From NCBI GenBank assembly GCA_017477805.1, contig JAFUUM010000081.1, positions 1 through 5,393 on the forward strand: a DNA stretch of 5,393 bases, given 5' to 3'. This stretch comes from Lachnospiraceae bacterium. GTDB lineage: Bacteria > Bacillota > Clostridia > Lachnospirales > Lachnospiraceae. The notes beneath the pieces were generated by a model. That model saw nothing but the letters and a program-made list of their open reading frames with translations. It made no database searches and was not told the origin of the DNA. Below, piece by piece: positions 1 to 4,645 of this stretch. Every line of letters starts with the position of its first letter. The first letter of the stretch is position 1. A program made the position numbers and the translations under genes.

Positions 1-207
1 AATCCACGTATATCAGAGTGGCCAATGCCGAGAACTGATACTCCGAGGCTCTTTCCGGATGCCTTCAGAAAACAATTAAAGAAAGTTTGTGGTGATTTCC
101 TGAATATCCGCTTGACAGGAGGTCATTACATATCAGTCACAGGTGTTGAATGGGATATGTGCTTAAAACGCAATCCTTATCATCCACTAGTCACACTGAA
201 ACCATGA
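1..207 (+). CDS. Orphan open frame at left edge, possible 3' end of a gene; product unknown
   Basis: A reading frame is open from the first base of the window and ends at a TGA at 205-207, giving 68 codons. I recognise no family or motif in it. The first ATG inside it, at 25, has no Shine-Dalgarno sequence upstream, so if the frame is real it is the tail of a gene that begins outside the window. The codons (for example CGT, ATA, TCA, CCA) look unlike the ATC-, AAG- and GCC-rich usage of the genes to the right, which suggests non-coding DNA or a decayed or foreign remnant. I would not assign a function, and a chance open frame is at least as likely. Confidence 0.2.
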   Translation, partial: NPRISEWPMPRTDTPRLFPDAFRKQLKKVCGDFLNIRLTGGHYISVTGVEWDMCLKRNPYHPLVTLKP

Positions 208-313
208 TGGCTGTAGAATTCTGAGAAAAACAGCATTAAATCTGTGACTAAACGAACCTTTTTCAATCATTCAAGGCACAAAACCTCAAAGGAGTGCCCC
301 CAAATGAAAGCCC
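208..313. other. Intergenic stretch without a recognisable gene
   Basis: This stretch separates the orphan frame from the stop codon of the XRE-HD gene. It is more AT-rich than the genes. It contains the right arm (243-250) of a perfect 8-bp inverted repeat whose left arm, TAGTCACA, is at 188-195, and a weak hairpin at 275-298. No strong intrinsic terminator follows the minus-strand gene here, because neither side of the hairpin has a clear U tract. I see no convincing promoter. Confidence 0.5.
275..298. repeat. Imperfect hairpin downstream of the XRE-HD gene
   Basis: GGCAC at 275-279 pairs with GTGCC at 294-298, and inside this CCT at 284-286 can pair with AGG at 290-292. It lies 16 bases past the stop codon of the minus-strand gene, a typical terminator position. 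On the minus transcript the stem is followed by UUGAAUGAUUG, which is not a good U tract. It could be a weak or Rho-assisted terminator, or an mRNA end stabiliser. It also covers an AAAGGAG (288-294) on the plus strand. Confidence 0.25.
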
Positions 314-1129
314 CTACACCAACCTCTTATAAATATCCAGCATACTCTCCATCTGATACCGCAACAGCCATGCCGCATTATTGTACTCCGGTGTTTTCTT
401 GAGCACGTTCAGGAGGGCAGGGAAGTACTTCTCTGTTTCGTGGATCATGCGATAGATCCGGTCCAGCTTCAGGCCCCAGGACATGGTGGTCAGGTTATTG
501 CAGCGGTCCAGGCACTTGATCAGGGATGCTTTCGGGTTTTTGGCGATAGCGTTAAAGTAAGCCGTCATGATCTCATCCCGGTTTGTATCCGTGGTCTTTT
601 CATGGGTCAGGAGCCTTACCAGTTCTTTGGTCTCTTCATTGACCGGCAGATCATTCTTCTTTTTTCCGCAGTCCTCGATCACATCGTGAAGGAGGCAGGC
701 GGCAAGGACTTCATCTTCCGTGATGTTCATGGAAAGAGCATGGCAGGCCAGGTTCAGAGGATGATAGATGTAGGGCACATCCGTATTCTTTCTGTGCTGT
801 CCCTGATGGGCCTCCACGGCATAGTCCACGGCACTTAAGGTGTTTGTAAGCTTTAATGTCTTGGCGGTGGCCTTCACATAGGTTTTCATATGCTCCCAGT
901 CATAGATCGCATCCTTGGTCTTAAAGGTCCCATACTTTTCCTCCACGAGCCTGGACACGGAAACTCCGAAATGTTCTGCGAGTTTGATCAGTTTATCAAC
1001 GTCCGGCTTGTATTCGTCCCGTTCCCAGGATGAGACTGCCTGAAAACTGACACCCATCTGTTCCGCAACAGTTTCCTGTGTCTGTCCCTTGGCTTCCCGG
1101 ATCGCTTTGATGTTTGCTCCTAAACTCAT
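314..1129 (-). CDS. XRE-family HTH regulator fused to a RelA/SpoT-type (p)ppGpp hydrolase HD domain
   Basis: This 271-residue protein has two domains. Residues 5-60 form an XRE/Cro helix-turn-helix (QTQETVAEQMGVSFQAVSSWE). Residues 98-215 match the metal-dependent HD fold of Rel/SpoT and MESH1 hydrolases: HQGQHRK with R113, PYIYHP with H123, LLHDVIED with H148, D149, E152 and D153, and KCLDRCNNL with D208 and N212. These correspond to Rel residues R44, H53, H77, D78, E81, D82, D144 and N148, so the manganese-binding and catalytic set looks complete. Family knowledge predicts removal of the 3' pyrophosphate from (p)ppGpp. No synthetase or TGS/ACT domain is present. The ATG is supported by AAGGAGG 8 nt upstream. 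The gene is divergent from the cyclase-helicase operon. It could be a transcription factor that senses or destroys an alarmone, and the substrate could be another 3'-pyrophosphorylated nucleotide. Domain calls are secure; the role is inference. Confidence 0.88.
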   Translation of the reverse strand: MSLGANIKAIREAKGQTQETVAEQMGVSFQAVSSWERDEYKPDVDKLIKLAEHFGVSVSRLVEEKYGTFKTKDAIYDWEHMKTYVKATAKTLKLTNTLSAVDYAVEAHQGQHRKNTDVPYIYHPLNLACHALSMNITEDEVLAACLLHDVIEDCGKKKNDLPVNEETKELVRLLTHEKTTDTNRDEIMTAYFNAIAKNPKASLIKCLDRCNNLTTMSWGLKLDRIYRMIHETEKYFPALLNVLKKTPEYNNAAWLLRYQMESMLDIYKRLV

Positions 1130-1137
1130 ATGTGCCG

Positions 1138-1144
1138 CCTCCTT
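1138..1144 (-). promoter_or_regulatory. Ribosome binding site of the XRE-HD gene
   Basis: The minus strand reads AAGGAGG, a near-perfect complement of the 16S rRNA 3' end, 8 nt before the ATG at 1129. This fixes the start codon. A sequence on the same transcript, UCCUUU (positions 1180-1175), is exactly complementary to AAAGGA of this site (1145-1140), so the site could be partly masked in the leader RNA. The pairing is only 6 bp and AU-rich, so masking is speculative. Confidence 0.85.
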
Positions 1145-1183
1145 TTTCCTGTGTTTTTCTTACAACTACATGGTAAAGGATCA

Positions 1184-1275
1184 CCTGCTTATATGGTAGC
1201 AAGCAGGGATTGTACTTTCAAGATGAAATTCAAGTCTGGCTTGAACTTGAAAAGACATGGTCTCAAACCTGCTTG
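1184..1275. promoter_or_regulatory. Cluster of nested inverted repeats in the divergent intergenic region (operator array or structured leader)
   Basis: Two repeat families interleave here. TTCAAG occurs at 1217-1222 and 1229-1234, and its complement CTTGAA at 1240-1245 and 1246-1251. The central pair is a perfect palindrome with a 5-bp spacer. Outside them CAAGCAGG (1200-1207) is mirrored by CCTGCTTG (1268-1275), centred within a base of the TTCAAG palindrome. CAAGCAGG can also pair with CCTGCTT at 1184-1190, making two mutually exclusive hairpins. Because an XRE protein is encoded next door, an autoregulatory operator is the simplest reading. A switching 5' leader of the minus-strand gene is the alternative. 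A -10-like TACAAT (minus strand, 1214-1209) lies inside; I found no good -35 for it. Confidence 0.55.
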
Positions 1276-1321
1276 ACTTCGTATTGATCTTTTTGCACTT
1301 CAGAAAGAACAAAAAACATCA

Positions 1322-1350
1322 AAGACATCCGACTGATTTTATGTTAGAAT
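1322..1350 (+). promoter_or_regulatory. Predicted sigma-A-type promoter of the cyclase-helicase operon
   Basis: The -35 candidate AAGACA (1322-1327, four of six consensus bases) is separated by exactly 17 bp from the -10 candidate TAGAAT (1345-1350, five of six). The -10 is extended by TG at 1342-1343 in the TGN position. Transcription would start near 1357 and give a leader of only about 20 nt before the ATG at 1378. That leader has GGGGG (1367-1371), 6 nt before the ATG, as a rather weak Shine-Dalgarno, flanked by ACAC (1363-1366) and GTGT (1371-1374), which could form a tiny hairpin. Confidence 0.55.
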
Positions 1351-1377
1351 CGGCAATATAGTACACGGGGGTGTCAC

Positions 1378-2463
1378 ATGTTTTTAACGCACAAAATATC
1401 GAATTCGGAACGATCTGAATTCTATCAGTCCAAGTTTGAGTATTATAAAAAAGTGGGTTTCTTTACTGCGATCTTTACCGCGATGATGGAAACCACTTAT
1501 TTTGTATCCGACTGCCAGATCTTTGGGTATTTCACCACGGAAACACTGCTTCCGCGGTTTATCATCCTTTTGCCCATGCTTCTCCTCATCCTGTTTCAGA
1601 GGAAGATCAAGAGCTACCGCGTCGGATCCATTTGTTATTATCTGCTGCCGCATCTTGTGATGTGGTGCACCATCTGGGCCATCTGGTACCTGCCGAACCG
1701 TGATTTTGCGCGGGAAGGATTTATCATCATGCATTTCGCCTTTCTGGCGGTAGGCCTTGCAACTCCCATAGAGTATCATGTTCTTTTCCATGCAGGCGTG
1801 ATCCTGAACATCGTCATTTCCAACCTGTGGATCCATTATGAGCATTTTGATCTGATGATCTCCCTGGCAGTACCCCTCTGGTTTGGTCTGACGCTGATGC
1901 TCATCGTTCTGCAGAATTCCTATGTGGATCATTATCTTGTGCTGAAACAGATCGAAAAAGAAGCCATCACCGACCAGCTGACCGGTGTGTTTAACAGAAA
2001 TAAGATCTACGACCTTGTGACCCCGGGTAACGAGACCATCCGTCGCGAAAATGCGGAAGAAGTCACCGTTCTGATGATGGACGTGGACAAGTTCAAGGAA
2101 GTGAACGATACCTACGGTCATGATGAAGGTGACCGTATCCTTATCATGCTGGCGAATGCCATCAAAGAATGCATCCGGAAAGCGGATGTTGTGATCCGCT
2201 GGGGCGGAGAAGAGTTTGTGGTCTTTTTATTGGGAGCGGATCTGCAGGCCGGTGTCCGCATCGGTGAAGAGATCCGTCAGAAGGTGGAAACGATGGACAA
2301 CGGAGTTTGCCCCGTGACCATTTCCGTGGGTGTCAGCCAGTATGACCTGGGAGATTACCGCGCCACCGTCAGAAGAGCCGACAAGGCCCTGTATTATGCA
2401 AAAGCCACGGGAAGAAACCGCGTGGTCACCGACAAGGAGGTTCCTGAAGACGCTTCAGTTTAA
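1378..2463 (+). CDS. Membrane-bound diguanylate cyclase, six-helix N-terminal region plus GGDEF domain
   Basis: This 361-residue protein makes cyclic di-GMP from two GTP. Six hydrophobic segments are visible at about 26-45, 57-73, 82-105, 113-131, 135-152 and 157-178. The basic loop QRKIKSYR (74-81) lies between the second and third, so both ends should be cytoplasmic. The GGDEF domain begins at DQLTGVFNR (199-207). It has DVDKFKEVNDTYGH (235-248) with the metal-binding aspartate, and the active-site loop GGEEF (276-280), a functional variant. R267-K-A-D270, five residues before GGEEF, is the RxxD inhibitory site. SVGVS (316-320) and the usual ADKALYYAK helix complete the domain, so activity and product feedback are both expected. 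I do not recognise the membrane region as a named sensor, so its signal is unknown. The ATG at 1378 follows a GGGGG Shine-Dalgarno, and the helicase gene starts 2 nt after the stop. Confidence 0.93.
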   Translation: MFLTHKISNSERSEFYQSKFEYYKKVGFFTAIFTAMMETTYFVSDCQIFGYFTTETLLPRFIILLPMLLLILFQRKIKSYRVGSICYYLLPHLVMWCTIWAIWYLPNRDFAREGFIIMHFAFLAVGLATPIEYHVLFHAGVILNIVISNLWIHYEHFDLMISLAVPLWFGLTLMLIVLQNSYVDHYLVLKQIEKEAITDQLTGVFNRNKIYDLVTPGNETIRRENAEEVTVLMMDVDKFKEVNDTYGHDEGDRILIMLANAIKECIRKADVVIRWGGEEFVVFLLGADLQAGVRIGEEIRQKVETMDNGVCPVTISVGVSQYDLGDYRATVRRADKALYYAKATGRNRVVTDKEVPEDASV

Positions 2464-2465
2464 CC
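2434..2465 (+). promoter_or_regulatory. Distant Shine-Dalgarno plus hairpin before the helicase start
   Basis: AAGGAGG (2434-2440) lies inside the end of the cyclase gene, 25 nt before the helicase ATG at 2466, which is too far for ordinary initiation. Between them CTGAAG (2444-2449) and CTTCAG (2453-2458) form a perfect 6-bp stem with an ACG loop. If the stem forms, the effective spacing is 3 plus 7, or 10 nt, close to usable. No upstream in-frame start exists: a TGA in the helicase frame lies at 2445-2447 with no ATG, GTG or TTG after it. The cyclase stop TAA (2461-2463) sits just before the ATG, so translational coupling by terminating ribosomes is the other explanation. Confidence 0.6.
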
Positions 2466-4580
2466 ATGGCAAGAAATAACCACACCCATAAAAGAAGACA
2501 TCGGAAAAAAGGAAGTTCCATCGGGAAAAACAGGACCCTGGAATGGATGGCATCTATCTGGGACAGATACCCGGAAACCGTCCATAAGGCAACTTTGGAT
2601 GCACTGATGGATACCCTGTCAAACGGCAGAGTGTTTCTACCGGGAGCCGATGAATACGGTAATAACAGAAATCTTGAGATCACCCACGAGAACATCGACA
2701 AGTTCTGCAAATATGTTTCCAGACGGGTGAACATCGCATATATCCGCCAGATGGTGCCGGGACTCTCCGCAAGAGTCTGTGATGCCATGATTGATAAGGC
2801 AAAAGCAGAAGCCTCCGGAGAAGAGGCTTTTCCTTTTGATCCGGAAAACGATGAACAGAAAAACGCCATCAGACGGTATATGGTGCGCTTTTTCAGCGAT
2901 CCCAGGTATGCCCGTCCTGTACTTTCCTATCTGAAACAGAACCTTTCGGAGCAGCTGGTTTTAGATGCTCTGTTTACAAATTCCTATTATGAACGGGCCA
3001 CATCGCGGTTAAAGAATGCTCTTCGTGCAGAGAAGATGCTCCTGGAGAACATCGAGACCGCAACCCCGGAGGACTATACAGTCCTTTATCCGCTGGCAAG
3101 ACAGATGAAACGTCATTTTCATCTGCACATCGGCCCCACCAACTCCGGCAAGACCTATCAGGCTATCGAAGACCTGATGCAGGCGCAGAGCGGTGTTTAT
3201 CTTGCCCCCTTAAGGCTTCTTGCCTATGAGCAATATGAAAAGATGAACCGGGAGGGCGTACCCTGTTCCATGATCACGGGAGAAGAGCAGATCCTCATGC
3301 CCGGTTCCTTCCATCAGTCCGCCACCATCGAGATGCTGAACATCAAAGAAGAGTGGGATATGGCGGTGATCGACGAAGCTCAGATGATCGCCGATACCCA
3401 GCGGGGCGGTTATTGGACAAACGCCATCATGGGACTTAGGTCCCCGGTGATCCACGTCTGCGCATCCGGGGATGCGGAAGAAGCACTGATCCGCCTCATC
3501 GGCTTTTGCGGCGATACTTACGACGTGGAATATCATGAGAGAAAAACACCTCTTGTCATGGATGAAGAAGCCTCCGTCTTTGACTTCCCCGAGGATGTGA
3601 AAGAGGGAGATGCCCTCATCGTATTTTCCAGAAGAGATGTCCACAGCGTTGCGGCAGAGCTTCAGAATAAGGACATCAGCTGCAGTATCATTTACGGTTC
3701 TCTGCCCTATGAAGTGCGCCACAGAGAGGCTTACAAGTTTGCTACCGGGGAGACAAAGGCGGTTGTGGCCACAGACGCCATCGGCATGGGCATGAACCTG
3801 CCTATCCGCCGGATCATCTTCCTTCAGACTGTGAAGTTCAACGGCGTGGAAGAGCGGACCCTGACACCTTCGGAGGTAAAACAGATCGCCGGAAGAGCAG
3901 GCAGATACGGCCTTTACGATACGGGCTATGTAACGTCCTATTATGATTTTGATCTCATCAAGACCCTGTTAAATACGGAACTCCAGCCCATCAAAAAAGC
4001 AATGATCCCCATCCCCGAGGACTTCTTGTCCATGGACGGAAAGATCTCATCCATTTTGGAGATCTGGAACCGGATCCCGGCCAGCGATTTTTACGATAAG
4101 GGTGATATTTCCGAAAAGATCAAGGTGGCGAAAGCCTTAGAGGAGATCAAGGACGACAGGGACCTTGTCAGGAAGTTTATCCGGATCCCCACGAATCCCG
4201 ACAACAAAGAGATCTTCGATGTGTTTGAGGAGTATTATTCTCTTGTTTCCAGGGGAAAAGAGCCGGATCTGCAGGACACCATGTGGCGCTACGGCGCGGA
4301 CATCGTGGACGATGAAGCGGAAAACGCGCTGCAGGAATTAGAGATCAGCAGCGCGGTGTATGATTTCCTTTATGCATTTACGCGGATGTTCGGAAGAGAA
4401 GAGGATCTCTCCGATATCCTGGACGGAAAACGAAAGATCTCGGATAAGATCTTTGTGATCCTGGACAGACAGAACTTAAGTTTAAAAACCTGCATTTACT
4501 GCGGCCGGAGACTGAACTGGGCTTACCGCTTTACGGTGTGCCCGGACTGCTTCAGAAACCGCAGACGCAGAAGATATTAA
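2466..4580 (+). CDS. Suv3-like DExH-box RNA helicase with C-terminal four-cysteine motif
   Basis: This 704-residue protein is a superfamily 2 helicase resembling mitochondrial Suv3 across its core. Walker A is GPTNSGKT (223-230), motif Ia APLRLLAYE (247-255), Ib TGEE (271-274), motif II DEAQ (303-306; Suv3 has DEIQ), motif IV ALIVFSRRDV (383-392), motif V ATDAIGMGMNLP (435-446) and motif VI QIAGRAGRYG (473-482). These predict ATP-driven 3'-to-5' unwinding of RNA, by analogy to Suv3, which partners PNPase in mitochondria. Residues 1-215 are a helical N-terminal region starting with a strongly basic stretch. Residues 515-665 are a helical C-terminal region. Cysteines 676, 679, 692 and 695 (CxxC-12-CxxC) look like a zinc knuckle, followed by an arginine-rich end. 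The N-terminal basic stretch, zinc knuckle and arginine tail all suit RNA binding. The gene starts 2 nt after the cyclase stop and should be co-transcribed. A role in RNA decay or ribosome-related RNA handling is inferred. Confidence 0.92.
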   Translation: MARNNHTHKRRHRKKGSSIGKNRTLEWMASIWDRYPETVHKATLDALMDTLSNGRVFLPGADEYGNNRNLEITHENIDKFCKYVSRRVNIAYIRQMVPGLSARVCDAMIDKAKAEASGEEAFPFDPENDEQKNAIRRYMVRFFSDPRYARPVLSYLKQNLSEQLVLDALFTNSYYERATSRLKNALRAEKMLLENIETATPEDYTVLYPLARQMKRHFHLHIGPTNSGKTYQAIEDLMQAQSGVYLAPLRLLAYEQYEKMNREGVPCSMITGEEQILMPGSFHQSATIEMLNIKEEWDMAVIDEAQMIADTQRGGYWTNAIMGLRSPVIHVCASGDAEEALIRLIGFCGDTYDVEYHERKTPLVMDEEASVFDFPEDVKEGDALIVFSRRDVHSVAAELQNKDISCSIIYGSLPYEVRHREAYKFATGETKAVVATDAIGMGMNLPIRRIIFLQTVKFNGVEERTLTPSEVKQIAGRAGRYGLYDTGYVTSYYDFDLIKTLLNTELQPIKKAMIPIPEDFLSMDGKISSILEIWNRIPASDFYDKGDISEKIKVAKALEEIKDDRDLVRKFIRIPTNPDNKEIFDVFEEYYSLVSRGKEPDLQDTMWRYGADIVDDEAENALQELEISSAVYDFLYAFTRMFGREEDLSDILDGKRKISDKIFVILDRQNLSLKTCIYCGRRLNWAYRFTVCPDCFRNRRRRRY

Positions 4581-4590
4581 CGACAGGAAT

Positions 4591-4645
4591 AAGGAACAGG
4601 TCAGGCGTACTTTTTCAGAAAGGCTTCGACCTGTTCTTTGTTTTT
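4591..4645 (+). terminator. Probable intrinsic terminator of the cyclase-helicase operon, overlapping the kinase 3' end
   Basis: The stem pairs 4591-4602 (AAGGAACAGGTC) with 4628-4639 (GACCTGTTCTTT): 9 perfect pairs, one G-U and two A-U. A U-rich run, UUUGUUUUU (4637-4645), follows on the plus transcript. It starts 11 bases after the helicase stop codon. The 25-nt loop is unusually long for an intrinsic terminator, which lowers confidence. On the minus transcript the same stem is followed by CUUAUUCC, a poor U tract, so termination of the kinase from the other side is less certain. The stem encodes part of the kinase C-terminus and its stop codon. Confidence 0.55.

Noticed and set aside
112..140. 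TTGACA at 112-117 as a promoter
   Set aside because: No -10-like hexamer lies 16-18 bp downstream, and TATCAG at 131 is only 13 bp away.
314..1129. toxSAS-type toxin-antitoxin pair
   Set aside because: The HD hydrolase could serve as an antidote in principle, but no RelA/SpoT synthetase domain is encoded anywhere in the window.
996..1202. 68-codon minus-strand frame overlapping the XRE-HD start
   Set aside because: It is a different frame of the same region; the overlapping XRE frame has the strong AAGGAGG and clear domains.
1273..1301. TTGACT as a -35 for the cyclase operon
   Set aside because: At 17 bp spacing the -10 position reads CACTTC, which does not resemble TATAAT; the extended -10 at 1342-1350 is a better candidate.
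1357..1377. c-di-GMP riboswitch upstream of the cyclase
   Set aside because: The predicted leader is only about 20 nt, far too short for a GEMM-I or GEMM-II aptamer, and I see no such conserved core in the intergenic region.
1384..2121. 245-codon open frame on the minus strand opposite the cyclase
   Set aside because: It lies wholly antisense to a gene with clear membrane and GGDEF motifs, has a histidine- and glutamine-rich nonsense composition and no recognisable domain; it is a by-product of plus-strand codon usage.
3210..3722. 170-codon minus-strand frame opposite the helicase core
   Set aside because: It is antisense to conserved helicase motifs Ia to IV, with no domain signal of its own.
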